Positions 14,474 through 23,181 of a stretch of DNA of 62,167 nt are shown in pieces. A program made the translations under genes and the position numbers. Under the pieces are notes generated by a model, which was given only the letters and a program-made list of their open reading frames with translations, searched no databases and had not been told where the DNA came from. This stretch comes from a virus, in IMG/VR virus record IMGVR_UViG_3300037485_002384, positions 1 to 62,167 of that record. One strand, written 5' to 3'. Within the stretch, counting starts at the first letter, position 1, and every line of letters starts with the position of its first letter.

Positions 14474-15688
14474 ATGTCACATTTAGAAGAGAAAAATTTC
14501 GCGAATAGAGAAGATTACATTCAATGTCAAAAAGACTTGATTCAAAAAGGCTTATATGGTGGTTTGCCATGTGAAGATGATATTATAAGAAAAGGTGGTG
14601 AAGGCTCAAAAGGCGGAAAGATTATAGGTCACACAAAAACAGGGAAACCTATCTATGACTCAGCTTCGCATTCAGCTCATAAAAACTTCACCGTTGATGA
14701 ACATAGAGAGGCTGCAGGTAAACATCTTGATAAGAAAGATTCTTCTACTAAAGAAAGTGATCGTGATAGTCACGAGTTTCAGGCAAAAGAACACGAAGCT
14801 GCCGCTAAAGAAAAAAAATCTAAAGGTGAAGTTGGAAAAGACACTATGAAAAACTCTCCAGCAACTTCTAAAGAAGATGAAACTTGGAATAAATTCAAAG
14901 ATAACACTCGCAAGCATTTTGAAGGTGGTGATAAGAAATCTACAAAACATAAAGTTGGAGATAGTGTTATCGATAAGGAAGGGAATAGAGGCAAAGTAAC
15001 TCATTCTAGCGACGATGAGATAAGTGTTGATTACGATAAGTCTTCGAAAGAAGGTGTAGATTCAGCTTCTTACAAACATCATGAAGTAAACAAAGTAGAA
15101 AAAGCTGAGGGTGACAACTTCGATGGCACTTTCGACAAGGCTATGACTGCTAAAGCTGGAGAAGGTGTTACTCAAAAAGAATCGGTAGAACATGATCCAA
15201 AGGATATGCAAAACCCTAAAGCTTCTGATTTAAGAAAAGCTTATGAGGTACTTGGATTAGGAGATTTGATTGAGAAAGCAGAAGGTTCTAGGGGTGGAAA
15301 AGTTGTCGGCCATACGAAGAGTGGAAAAGCTATTTATGAAAATCTTAAAGGACAACATAAATTATATAATAACTTCACAGCTAAAGATCACTTTGATGCA
15401 GCGGATTTGCACGATAAATTAGGTTCTGGTGGAATCGATAAGACAAGGACTGATTTTGTTGCAAGTAAAATAGGTAACACTCATGCCGCAGCTGCGAACT
15501 TGATGGATGATTCAGAAATGCCTATCGAAGAATCCCCTATTAAGATTAATGATGACGGGAGCTATTTCATAAAACATAATGGAACTACATATAAAATGAA
15601 ATCTGGAGAATCAAAAAAGGATTTTATTAAGCGTGCACAAATTGCTATAAAAAAAGATCATAATGAAGATATTAAAATAACCGGTTAA
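14474..15688 (+). CDS. Modular head-associated protein with two GHTKSGK modules
   Basis: The protein of 404 residues is hydrophilic and low complexity. It contains two copies of a ~36-residue module (about residues 41-77 and 270-306) with the core GGKxxGHTKxGKxIY and a trailing NFT..(D/E)H, each preceded by Lys/Gly residues. Between them lies a short SH3-like stretch (KVGDSVIDKEGNRGKVTHSSDDEISVDY, residues about 160-187). The element LGLGDLIEK precedes the second module and recurs in the protein at 26912. Modules of this type are common in Bacteroidota phage head genes. A structural or scaffold-linked role is likely; no catalytic motif is seen. Confidence 0.6.
   Translation: MSHLEEKNFANREDYIQCQKDLIQKGLYGGLPCEDDIIRKGGEGSKGGKIIGHTKTGKPIYDSASHSAHKNFTVDEHREAAGKHLDKKDSSTKESDRDSHEFQAKEHEAAAKEKKSKGEVGKDTMKNSPATSKEDETWNKFKDNTRKHFEGGDKKSTKHKVGDSVIDKEGNRGKVTHSSDDEISVDYDKSSKEGVDSASYKHHEVNKVEKAEGDNFDGTFDKAMTAKAGEGVTQKESVEHDPKDMQNPKASDLRKAYEVLGLGDLIEKAEGSRGGKVVGHTKSGKAIYENLKGQHKLYNNFTAKDHFDAADLHDKLGSGGIDKTRTDFVASKIGNTHAAAANLMDDSEMPIEESPIKINDDGSYFIKHNGTTYKMKSGESKKDFIKRAQIAIKKDHNEDIKITG
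14594..14703 (+). repeat. GHTKSGK module copy 1
   Basis: Encodes GGEGSKGGKIIGHTKTGK followed by PIYDSASHSAHKNFTVDEH. It is closely related to copy 3 in the gene at 26912 (both continue PIYDSA.H.AHKNF). Confidence 0.75.
15281..15391 (+). repeat. GHTKSGK module copy 2
   Basis: Encodes EGSRGGKVVGHTKSGKAIY and a diverged continuation ending NNFTAKDH. It is preceded by the LGLGDLIEKA element that also occurs in the gene at 26912. Confidence 0.7.
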
Positions 15689-15705
15689 AATATAAAATAC
15701 ATAAA

Positions 15706-16023
15706 ATGATAGATTTACGTTTCACAGGTCATATGTCAGGAGATTACATTGACATTCGTTTCAGAACAGATATGATGAATATCGATGATGCTAATTTCAA
15801 TATTACTCAAATTCAAGAAGGTTTGGATTTCAGTTCAAATGATAAACAAAGCCCGGTGTATTTAAAACACTTCTCTGTTGATTTCCAAGAGAAAAACACT
15901 TCACTAGCAGCATGTAAACAATTTGCTATTGATAACGGTTTAAATTTAAGAGCTTATTCTGTTGATGGAACAGTTACAAGTTTAGTTCATGATTTCTCTG
16001 ATTCTACATCTGCCAATAACTAA
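15706..16023 (+). CDS. Hypothetical virion-type protein, 105 aa
   Basis: Compact, beta-rich looking, with FRTDMMNIDDANFNIT and a KHFSVDFQEKN segment. No family is recognised. It follows the modular protein by 17 nt and is the last head-type gene before the endonuclease/glycan island. Confidence 0.55.
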   Translation: MIDLRFTGHMSGDYIDIRFRTDMMNIDDANFNITQIQEGLDFSSNDKQSPVYLKHFSVDFQEKNTSLAACKQFAIDNGLNLRAYSVDGTVTSLVHDFSDSTSANN

Positions 16024-16036
16024 TTAAAAGTAGAGT

Positions 16037-16885
16037 ATGAGTAATATTAAATCAGGTATCTATCAAATTATAAACCTTACAAACGGTAAGGTTTATATTG
16101 GTAGTACTTGTTCTTTGGGTGATAGAAAAAGTCGTCATTTAAAAGAGTTAAGAAATAATACTCATCATTCTATAATTCTTCAAAATGCTTGGAATAAGCA
16201 CGGCGAAGAAAATTTCAAATTCGAAATCCTTGAATTAGTCGAAGATAAATCTCAACTCATCAACCGCGAACAATTTTATTTTGATACACTAATTCCAACC
16301 TATAATATTTGTAAGATTGCAGGTAGTTGTTTGGGTATAAAACATAGTCCTGAGAGAATTGCAAAAAACATTTTATCAAGAAAAAATATAGTTCGGAAGA
16401 TAAGATCGAGAGAGGAGGTTGAGACTTCTAATTTAAAGTTAAAAGCCACTCGACAAAACGACCCTTCGATTTTATTACGGAATAAACAATCTAAATACAA
16501 ATCCGTAATTCAGCTTGATCAACAGGGAAATTTTATAGCGAAACACCCTTCATTAAAACAAGCTGCTGAAATCACCAACATCCATATTAGTCATATCAAT
16601 TGTGCTTGTTTAAATAAATATAAAATAGCTGGGGGTTTTATATGGTTACACGAAGCTAATTATTCAAAACAATATGTTGCTAAATTAATAGAACAACTGA
16701 ATTTACCTACTAGCTGTTGTAAGGCTGTTTTACAATTCGATTTGAAAGGTTCTTTGATTAAGAAATTCCCTTCTATTAAGGCAGCTTCAGTTGAATTGAA
16801 AATATCAGCTTCTCGTATTATAAATATCTGTAAGAACAAACCAAAATCTCGTAGCTCAAAAGGATCTAAATTTCAATATCAATGA
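16037..16885 (+). CDS. GIY-YIG homing endonuclease with NUMOD repeats
   Basis: The N-terminus has the GIY-YIG signature (SGIYQIINLTNGKVYIGST, residues about 6-24), the catalytic-Arg helix region (RKSRHLKEL) and a Glu-containing REQFYFD motif (about 76-83). A NUMOD3-like GIKHSPERI follows, then two NUMOD1-like repeats (SVIQLDQQGNFIAKHPSLKQAA and AVLQFDLKGSLIKKFPSIKAAS). These bind DNA, so this is a free-standing homing endonuclease. A close paralogue lies at 25862, and the two bracket the glycan genes. Its last 4 nt overlap the next gene. Confidence 0.88.
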   Translation: MSNIKSGIYQIINLTNGKVYIGSTCSLGDRKSRHLKELRNNTHHSIILQNAWNKHGEENFKFEILELVEDKSQLINREQFYFDTLIPTYNICKIAGSCLGIKHSPERIAKNILSRKNIVRKIRSREEVETSNLKLKATRQNDPSILLRNKQSKYKSVIQLDQQGNFIAKHPSLKQAAEITNIHISHINCACLNKYKIAGGFIWLHEANYSKQYVAKLIEQLNLPTSCCKAVLQFDLKGSLIKKFPSIKAASVELKISASRIINICKNKPKSRSSKGSKFQYQ

Positions 16886-17421
16886 TTCACTACCTTACAC
16901 CATATAGTTTAGAAAAAGATTTGGGGAAAGCTTATAATCAAGCCGCATCTTTAATAACTAATCAAGAAGACTGGCTATGTCTCTTGGACGCTGATACAGC
17001 ATTTTTATCGCCAGATTTCGGACATCAAATTCAAGAAATTATTAGTTTAAATCCCGACGTTGGATTACTTACTTGTGTAACAAATAGGATAGGGAATTTA
17101 GATCAAGCTTATAATGGAATTATTTCTGAAGAAACAGATATACTTAAACATCGCCAAATAGCTTTAGATCTTGCTAAAAGCAAAAGACACCGAGTTAAGA
17201 AGATTCCTAATCCTATATCAGGTCACTTGATGTTGCTTAAAAAAGCAACTTGGGATATTATTGGGGGAGCTCCTGAAGGGAGAGGGATTCTTTCAATCGA
17301 CAACACTATTAGTAATAGAGTCGTTCGAAATGGATTTGATATTTTATTAATGGAAGGTGTTTATTTATTTCACTTTTATAGATTAGATACAGGACGTCAT
17401 AATAAATCACATCTTAAATGA
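16882..17421 (+). CDS. Glycosyltransferase, GT-A/GT2-like
   Basis: The opening HYLTPYSLEKDLGKAYNQAASL and the DxD-containing motif CLLDADTAFLSPDFG (residues about 33-47) match a family of small GT-A glycosyltransferases in phages and Bacteroidota. The Asp pair binds the sugar-nucleotide metal ion. At 179 residues it is short but the motif order is complete. It starts inside the end of the GIY-YIG gene and overlaps the next gene (ATGA). Confidence 0.75.
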   Translation: MIHYLTPYSLEKDLGKAYNQAASLITNQEDWLCLLDADTAFLSPDFGHQIQEIISLNPDVGLLTCVTNRIGNLDQAYNGIISEETDILKHRQIALDLAKSKRHRVKKIPNPISGHLMLLKKATWDIIGGAPEGRGILSIDNTISNRVVRNGFDILLMEGVYLFHFYRLDTGRHNKSHLK

Positions 17422-18053
17422 GGAAAGTAATTTATACAGCCTTAATGGGTTCATATGATTTACTAAAAGACCCTTTAGTGATAACTCCAGGTTGGGAGTA
17501 TATCTGTTATTCTAATAATAAAAATCTAAGATCTAACGTCTGGAAAATTATTTATATGAATTTGCAAGATGTAAAACAATTAAGAAAGTTAAAAATAATA
17601 ACACCCTTTGAATATGACACTTGTATATGGATAGATGCTTCTATAGAGGTGAGATGTAATCTTGATGACTTCATAAGAGATAACCATCAAAGTTATTTTA
17701 CATTAATGAAACACCCTCACAGGGGTTGTGTATATATGGAAGCAGAAGCTTGTGTTGTAAGAAGAAAGGATAACGAACAAGTTATAAGAGATCAAATGAC
17801 TTATTATAGAAGCTTAAGATATCCCTCTAATGACGGTATGGTTGCAACAGGATTACTTATTAGAAATAATTGTAAGCAAGTTAAGGATTTCTGTGAAAGA
17901 TGGTGGTCTGAAGTTGAGAGATTTTCAAGACGAGATCAATTAAGTTTTAATTTTACAGCGCATCAATTTCCTATAAAATATACTCTAATATCTTTCAATG
18001 TATTAGAAAAAGAATTTTACTTATATTTACATCATAACTCAAAAATATTGTAA
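17418..18053 (+). CDS. DUF616-type glycosyltransferase
   Basis: The sequence begins KVIYTALMGSYDLLKDP and contains CIWIDASIEVR and KHPHRGCVYMEAEAC, signatures I associate with the DUF616 (TOD1/MUCI70-like) glycosyltransferase-like family. WIDAS may take the place of the DxD metal site. It is the second sugar-transfer gene of the island, coupled by short overlaps to both neighbours. Confidence 0.75.
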   Translation: MRKVIYTALMGSYDLLKDPLVITPGWEYICYSNNKNLRSNVWKIIYMNLQDVKQLRKLKIITPFEYDTCIWIDASIEVRCNLDDFIRDNHQSYFTLMKHPHRGCVYMEAEACVVRRKDNEQVIRDQMTYYRSLRYPSNDGMVATGLLIRNNCKQVKDFCERWWSEVERFSRRDQLSFNFTAHQFPIKYTLISFNVLEKEFYLYLHHNSKIL

Positions 18054-18628
18054 TGACAAGAATAGATATAATCAACCATTTTATAAAAAAATACAATTAT
18101 AAATCTTATTTAGAAGTTGGTGTTCAAAACGGCATATCATTTAAAGGTGTCAATTTACCGATTGAAAATAAAGTAGGTGTAGACCCTGATTTAAATAGTA
18201 GAGCAACTATCTATTTAACTTCAGATGAATTCTTTAAAGAAAATAAGAAGACGTTCGATATAATCTTTATCGATGGAATGCATGAAGCTGATTTCGTATA
18301 TAGAGATATAATCAATTCTCTTAAAATATTAAACGAAGGTGGTGTAATATTATGTCATGATTGTTTGCCTTTTGACGAAGATAGTCAAAAAGTACCTAGA
18401 ATGACTAAGAGGTGGACAGGTGATTGTTGGAAAGCTTTTGTTAAATTAAGATATGAAAGAAGGGATCTTAAAATGAAAGTAGTCGATACTGATTGTGGTG
18501 TTGGAATCATACACAGAGGCGAACAAGTAACATTGACTAGATTAGTATATAAATATGGCGAATTTGAATTAGATAAAACTAATTTACTGAACCTTATCTC
18601 AATAGAAGATTTTAAGCAACAATATTAG
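18053..18628 (+). CDS. SAM-dependent methyltransferase
   Basis: Residues 17-32 read YKSYLEVGVQNGISFK, the glycine-bearing motif I of class I methyltransferases, followed by KVGVDPD (motif II) and TFDIIFIDGMHEADFVYRDI (motif IV, Asp-Gly-Xaa-His). This is the Methyltransf_24-like layout. The likely substrate is a sugar or small glycan intermediate, given the neighbours; this is inferred from context only. Confidence 0.8.
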   Translation: MTRIDIINHFIKKYNYKSYLEVGVQNGISFKGVNLPIENKVGVDPDLNSRATIYLTSDEFFKENKKTFDIIFIDGMHEADFVYRDIINSLKILNEGGVILCHDCLPFDEDSQKVPRMTKRWTGDCWKAFVKLRYERRDLKMKVVDTDCGVGIIHRGEQVTLTRLVYKYGEFELDKTNLLNLISIEDFKQQY

Positions 18629-18632
18629 TAAA

Positions 18633-19412
18633 ATGAATAAAGCTCTATCAACTGAAGAACTATTGAGTGTCTTAAAAAAACACTTACAAAACAAAACTCC
18701 ATTATCATTAGTAAGATATGGAGATGGTGAGGCTATCACTTTGAATGGATTCAAAGATACAGAGTCTTACAAAATGGTTCTTAAAAGACAGCTAGGTTTT
18801 TGTCCGACAATAGAGGAGGCTGAGGAGATTCGTTTAAACCTAATCGAAGCTTATAAAGGATGTGATATATTAGGATTATCATTAACAGATAAACAGAAGG
18901 GAAATGAAAAAGACTATTGGGCCAGGTCAAAAGAAATTTTAAAAGAAAACACAGAGGTGGATATTTTAGATAAAAAAGATCTTGTATCAATTGACTGCCA
19001 CTCTCATTTCTTAGATAAAAATTATTACAAAGAATTAATGACAGATTTAAAAGTTGTTAATTACATTTCATGCAGGAACCTTGATGAGGAAATAAAAAAA
19101 ACATTTAACGTAAAACAAGTAAACTCATATATAATAGCACCTGAAGCTAAATTCACATCAGGATATACCGGAACAAAGCACTATCCTGATCAATTTATCC
19201 ATATTAAAAAATGGATGGAAAGAGCAGTACCATGTGAGGGTAATTTATGTTTAGTTGGAGCCGGCTTTATAGGTAAGGTTTATAACAACTGGTTTAGAGA
19301 TTTAGGTGGTGTTAGTATGGATATAGGATCTATAATGGATACATGGGCAGGTAAGGCTACTAGAGGTCAGGGGAGAGGATTAGATGCAATAGATGAAACT
19401 CATAAACTATAA
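18633..19412 (+). CDS. GT-D-fold glycosyltransferase
   Basis: The motif LSLVRYGDGEAI (residues about 19-30) is the hallmark of the GT-D (DUF1792-like) glycosyltransferases, whose Asp-Gly-Glu binds the sugar nucleotide. The C-terminal segment CLVGAGFIGKVYNNWFRDLGG and SMDIGSIMDTWAGKA is also characteristic. At 259 residues it is full length. It probably transfers a hexose onto a growing glycan. Confidence 0.8.
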   Translation: MNKALSTEELLSVLKKHLQNKTPLSLVRYGDGEAITLNGFKDTESYKMVLKRQLGFCPTIEEAEEIRLNLIEAYKGCDILGLSLTDKQKGNEKDYWARSKEILKENTEVDILDKKDLVSIDCHSHFLDKNYYKELMTDLKVVNYISCRNLDEEIKKTFNVKQVNSYIIAPEAKFTSGYTGTKHYPDQFIHIKKWMERAVPCEGNLCLVGAGFIGKVYNNWFRDLGGVSMDIGSIMDTWAGKATRGQGRGLDAIDETHKL

Positions 19413-19414
19413 TC

Positions 19415-19825
19415 ATGGAATATATTTACTCAAAAGTGGAATTTAAATTACTTCTTCATATCATAATGAGAACAGAAGATATGACTCCAGGTAGAAACGA
19501 ACTTGTACCTGAAGAAAATTTTATTCAATGTGCAGCATTAACAATGCCAATGGGTAGGACATTCAAACCACATAAACATATTTGGAAACAGAGAGATAGG
19601 CAGGTTATAGCTCAAGAATCATGGGTTGTACTAAAAGGTAAAGTAAAGTGTATTTTCTATGATCTAGATGACTCTATAATAGCAGAGGTTATACTTAATG
19701 AGGGTGATGCTTCATTTACATTACAAGGTGGTCATAACTATGAAATATTAGAAGATAACACTAAGGTTTTAGAATTTAAAACAGGTCCTTATGAAGGTCA
19801 GCATAATGATAAAAAATTTATTTAA
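19415..19825 (+). CDS. Cupin-fold protein (WbuC-like)
   Basis: A beta-barrel cupin pattern is visible: PHKHIWKQRDRQVIAQESWVVLKGKV (residues about 52-77) carries the His and Glu ligands, then GDASFTLQGGHNYEIL the second motif. The general pattern resembles the sugar-pathway cupin WbuC. A sugar-nucleotide isomerase or modification role is plausible; exact chemistry is unknown. Confidence 0.7.
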   Translation: MEYIYSKVEFKLLLHIIMRTEDMTPGRNELVPEENFIQCAALTMPMGRTFKPHKHIWKQRDRQVIAQESWVVLKGKVKCIFYDLDDSIIAEVILNEGDASFTLQGGHNYEILEDNTKVLEFKTGPYEGQHNDKKFI

Positions 19826-19832
19826 AATAATA

Positions 19833-19864
19833 TTTGTTTATTTAACATAAAAACTTTATTTTTA
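19833..19864 (+). promoter_or_regulatory. Promoter with inverted palindromic operator, leaderless
   Basis: TTTG (19833-19836), TTTATTTAACATAAA (19837-19851) and TATTTTTA (19857-19864), with a 20-nt spacer. The 15-mer is the exact reverse complement of the copies at 3667, 8798, 24175 and 52771, which shows that the motif is a true dyad. The ATG at 19869 starts 5 nt past the box. Confidence 0.7.
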
Positions 19865-19868
19865 CAAA

Positions 19869-20555
19869 ATGAATAGAGAATTAAAAATTATCTGCACAAC
19901 TTCAGATAAATACCACCATATACTACCAATATTTTGTTTTCTATTCAACAAATACTGGTCCCCAGGCCAAAAGGTTGAAATTGTAGGATACAAAGAGTCT
20001 GAACACAAATTACCACCAAATTTTACTTTTGTAAGTTTAGGTGAGCAAAAAGGTGATGCTAAAAATTTTACTAGAGATTTAAGAGTTCATTTTGCTAAAC
20101 AAGATCAATTCTTTATATGGGTTATGGAAGATACTTTCTTAACACAAAAAGTTGATTTTAACAAACTTCAATTATTAAATTCTCTAACAAATAGAGAAAA
20201 TATAGGTCGTATAAATTTATGTAGAGAGGTAACTAAACAAGATCACATAAAATATGATAACATACAAGGCGTACAAGTTTATGAAAATAATAAAATTTCA
20301 TTATATAGACTTAGCACTCAAATGTCGATATGGAATAGAGATTTTGCTTTAAAGTATATGCAGAATGATCTCACACCATGGGAATTTGAATGTCAATCAG
20401 ATCATGCTGTTGATGAATATAGGATACTTGGTCTTGATTATGATTCACCGGTGACAAAAAATGAGGGTGTGAGAAAAACAAATATTTATAATTATAACTT
20501 TGATAACCTACCATTAGAAATAATAGAGGAAATGAGAGCAAAAAAATTCTTTTAA
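19869..20555 (+). CDS. Putative glycosyltransferase
   Basis: The layout resembles phage GT-A enzymes: an N-terminal IICTTSDKYHHILPIFCFLFNKYW, then FFIWVMEDTFL (about 77-87) where ME-D may bind metal, and NLCREVTKQDH. It begins at the predicted transcription start of a palindromic promoter, so this second half of the glycan island can be switched independently. Family assignment is by general pattern, not by a decisive motif. Confidence 0.6.
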   Translation: MNRELKIICTTSDKYHHILPIFCFLFNKYWSPGQKVEIVGYKESEHKLPPNFTFVSLGEQKGDAKNFTRDLRVHFAKQDQFFIWVMEDTFLTQKVDFNKLQLLNSLTNRENIGRINLCREVTKQDHIKYDNIQGVQVYENNKISLYRLSTQMSIWNRDFALKYMQNDLTPWEFECQSDHAVDEYRILGLDYDSPVTKNEGVRKTNIYNYNFDNLPLEIIEEMRAKKFF

Positions 20556-20556
20556 T

Positions 20557-21105
20557 ATGATTAAAGTAAATTTAGGCTGTGGCCAAAGAAATTTTGGTAA
20601 AGAATGGATTCATATAGATGGTGGTAGCTTCGCACATCTTAGTAAAAAATATAAATCAGTTGAGTTATATGAATTCCCGGATGACTCTATTGATGTTTTA
20701 TATGCTAGTCACCTAATAGCATACTTTGATAAAGTAGAATTATCAGCACTATTAAAACAATGGAGACGTAAACTTAAAAAAGGCGGTGTGTTAAGATTAG
20801 CTACACCTGATTTTGAAGTGATGGTTGAATTATATAACGGTTTAAAGGTGGAATTACAAGATATTATAGGACCTCTGTATGGTAAAATGCAAATGGGTGA
20901 TGAATGGATTTACCACAAAACAACTTATGATCGTAAAAATCTAGATCAATTGTTATTTGATGCAGGTTTTAATAGGTCAATAAGTTATGATTGGAAACAT
21001 ACAGATCATTCACAATTCGATGATCACAGTCAGGCTTATTTGTGTCCAAAAGGAGATAAGGATAATGGAGTACTAATTAGTTTAAATATAGAAACAATAA
21101 AGTAG
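20557..21105 (+). CDS. SAM-dependent methyltransferase
   Basis: The start KVNLGCGQRNFGKEWIHID (residues 3-21) is the motif I and acidic loop of class I methyltransferases. FPDDSIDVLYASHLIAYFD and a LKKGGVLRLATPDFE motif follow, as in sugar/carbohydrate-associated Methyltransf_11-type enzymes. The length of 182 residues is compact but complete. Confidence 0.8.
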   Translation: MIKVNLGCGQRNFGKEWIHIDGGSFAHLSKKYKSVELYEFPDDSIDVLYASHLIAYFDKVELSALLKQWRRKLKKGGVLRLATPDFEVMVELYNGLKVELQDIIGPLYGKMQMGDEWIYHKTTYDRKNLDQLLFDAGFNRSISYDWKHTDHSQFDDHSQAYLCPKGDKDNGVLISLNIETIK

Positions 21106-21786
21106 ATGTCAGTAAAATCAAACGAATTAACAAAAATACAAATTGTCAGGTTATTAGGTGAAAAATCTCACTATCATATATTAGATATAGGTACTTATGA
21201 TGGTAAGGATGCTAGAGGTATATTAGACCTACTACCTTCAGCTGAAGCTCATTGTTTTGAAGCAGATCCTAGATCTCAAAAGTTATTTAGATCTATACAT
21301 CCAAATAGTGAGGTTATGAATTTATATTCAGTTGCAATTGGTAATGTAGATGATATGGTTACTTTCCATCAAAGTGATTCAGATACAAGGAGACATGAGC
21401 ATAATAAAAGTAGTTGGTCAGCCAGTAGTTCTTTAAAGGAACCTAAAGAACATTTAGAATTATTTCCAGAAGTTGAATTTAAAAATAGTATCAAAGTTAG
21501 ATGTTATAAGCTTGATACATGGTATAAGAACAACTTATTCCCATATACTATAGATTTTATATGGGCAGATGTTAATGGTGCTGAGAATGATGTTATATCA
21601 GGAGGTTTAAATACTTTAAATAAACACACAAGATTCTTATATATAGAATTTTCTAATAAAGAATTATATAAAGATTCAATCGATAAACAAGGTTTATTAG
21701 ATATGTTGCCGGATTTCAAAGTACTAGGAACATATAATTATCAAGGTAATTTTGGTAATGTTTTACTTAAAAATAAAAACCTGTGA
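21106..21786 (+). CDS. FkbM-family methyltransferase
   Basis: The sequence shows HILDIGTYDGKDARGI (motif I, residues about 24-39), HCFEADPRSQKLF (acidic loop), NLYSVAIGN and KLDTWYK, then FIWADVNGAENDVISG, which is the FkbM pattern. FkbM enzymes typically O-methylate sugars. It is the third methyltransferase in the island, so the glycan is probably multiply methylated. Confidence 0.85.
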   Translation: MSVKSNELTKIQIVRLLGEKSHYHILDIGTYDGKDARGILDLLPSAEAHCFEADPRSQKLFRSIHPNSEVMNLYSVAIGNVDDMVTFHQSDSDTRRHEHNKSSWSASSSLKEPKEHLELFPEVEFKNSIKVRCYKLDTWYKNNLFPYTIDFIWADVNGAENDVISGGLNTLNKHTRFLYIEFSNKELYKDSIDKQGLLDMLPDFKVLGTYNYQGNFGNVLLKNKNL

Positions 21787-22520
21787 TAATAGCTACATCT
21801 ATAACATCTGACTACTTAGAAAAAAGTCAACCTTTTTTTGATAGTGTAAACAAAAACTTTATAGGTAAGAAGATTTGTTTTTGTATAGGTTTTAAAGCTG
21901 AGTATGAAGGATGGGAAATGATCTATGTAGATATTGATACATTACAGTGTAAATGGCAACCAGAGAATAGGAAAAATTATTACTCTCTACAACATGGTGA
22001 ATTTACCAGGTTCTATAAGTTTGATGATAATGATCAGATAATGTTTGTAGATAGTGATATGATACTACAGAGAAAATTTGAATCATCAATATTATTAGTA
22101 AGTAAATTTATAGTTACAAATTCATCATTCCCACCTACTAAAATAGAGGACGTGTCTGTAAATTTGAATTGTAAATTATCTAAAGAAGATTTCATAAATA
22201 AACACCAATTAACAATAAATGATAATGAATTCTGTGCTGCTCTATTAATAGCTTCAGCTAAAGAATGGGATAAATTATTTAGAGAGGTGAGGTTAGTATA
22301 TAAGGATTTTTTAGAAGATTTTACTCATCATGCAGCTTGGCAACTGTTAATAAATATTGTTATAATAAAATGTCATAGACATGAAATATCATCACCTATG
22401 CTACAGAATGCTGAATGGTATTCAGGCACTGAAGCTAAAGTTATTGATGATGTATTAATGTGGAAAGATGAGGTTGTCTATTTTAATCATACAAAATTTA
22501 ATCGTACTTTTAAATATTAA
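21783..22520 (+). CDS. Glycosyltransferase (GT8-like)
   Basis: The start codon is GTG overlapping the preceding stop (GTGA). The protein has an N-terminal IIATSITSDYLEKSQPFFDSV and the metal-binding motif QIMFVDSDMILQR (residues about 86-98), as in GT8-type retaining enzymes. The C-terminal NHTKFNRTFKY is also common in this group. About 55 nt of gene-free sequence follow. Confidence 0.7.
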   Translation: MIIATSITSDYLEKSQPFFDSVNKNFIGKKICFCIGFKAEYEGWEMIYVDIDTLQCKWQPENRKNYYSLQHGEFTRFYKFDDNDQIMFVDSDMILQRKFESSILLVSKFIVTNSSFPPTKIEDVSVNLNCKLSKEDFINKHQLTINDNEFCAALLIASAKEWDKLFREVRLVYKDFLEDFTHHAAWQLLINIVIIKCHRHEISSPMLQNAEWYSGTEAKVIDDVLMWKDEVVYFNHTKFNRTFKY

Positions 22521-22574
22521 TTAGATATAGAAAACAAAGAAATCTATACCTATCAAAACAAACATATATAGAAA

Positions 22575-23180
22575 ATGAAAAATAAAACACCAGACTTTTC
22601 AGTGGTAGTTGAATTTGAAAAAAGAATAGCTCAATTCTTTGGAGCTAAGTATGCGGTTATGACTGATAGTTGTACTCATGCCATAGAACTATGTCTTAGA
22701 TATGCTTCAGCTGATGTTGTGAGATGTCCAAAACATACTTACTTATCTATCCCTATGTTAGCTGATAAATTAGGGATTAGATTAGAATGGAGAGATGAGG
22801 AGTGGCAAGATTATTATCGAGTATATGGAGGTATTTATGATGCAGCTGTATTGTGGAAAAAAGATAGCTATATCCCAGGTTCTCAAATGTGTATTAGTTT
22901 TCAATATCAAAAACATTTGAGTTTAGGAAGGGCTGGAGTTATATTATTAGATATTGAAAGAGATTATCAAAATCTAAAGAAAATGTCCTATGATGGCCGT
23001 TTGCCGAATATCCCCTGGCGAGATCAGGATATTGATAGAATAGGATTTCATTATTATGCCACGCCAGAAACAGCTTCATTAGGAATAGAGAAATTGCAAG
23101 ATGCTATTGATACAGTACCTAGGCAATGGGTATATACAGACTGGCCAGATTTAACACAAATGAAAATTTTTAAAAAATAA
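22575..23180 (+). CDS. Compact DegT/DnrJ-type aminotransferase
   Basis: The sequence has the family start FEKRIAQFFGAKYAVMTDSCTHAIELCL, then YDAAVLW with Asp89 in the position that contacts the PLP pyridine nitrogen, and SFQYQKHLSLGRAGVILLD with Lys113, the likely PLP Schiff-base lysine. The usual length is about 370 residues; this protein has 201, lacking most of the middle and the C-terminal domain. It is therefore either a minimal enzyme or a remnant. Since it precedes the Gmd gene by 1 nt, amination of a GDP-4-keto-6-deoxysugar is the obvious hypothesis. Confidence 0.7.
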   Translation: MKNKTPDFSVVVEFEKRIAQFFGAKYAVMTDSCTHAIELCLRYASADVVRCPKHTYLSIPMLADKLGIRLEWRDEEWQDYYRVYGGIYDAAVLWKKDSYIPGSQMCISFQYQKHLSLGRAGVILLDIERDYQNLKKMSYDGRLPNIPWRDQDIDRIGFHYYATPETASLGIEKLQDAIDTVPRQWVYTDWPDLTQMKIFKK

Positions 23181-23181
23181 T

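Noticed and set aside
14655-14849. A + strand open frame inside the modular head protein
   Set aside because: Overlaps the better-supported module-encoding frame; residue composition is that of an out-of-frame translation.
16882-17421. The glycosyltransferase at 16882 as a fragment truncated by the GIY-YIG insertion
   Set aside because: It has a normal start for this small family, with the opening PYSLEKDLGKAYN motif and a complete DxD region, so there is no sign of a lost N-terminus.
14474-17421. Group I intron or intein around the GIY-YIG genes
   Set aside because: Neighbouring genes have their own starts and stops and no split protein is evident, so the endonucleases look free-standing.
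22521-22574. Imperfect inverted repeat TAGATATAGA / TCTATACCTA in the gap before the aminotransferase gene
   Set aside because: It is weak, has mismatches and no T-run; in such AT-rich DNA it could easily be chance.
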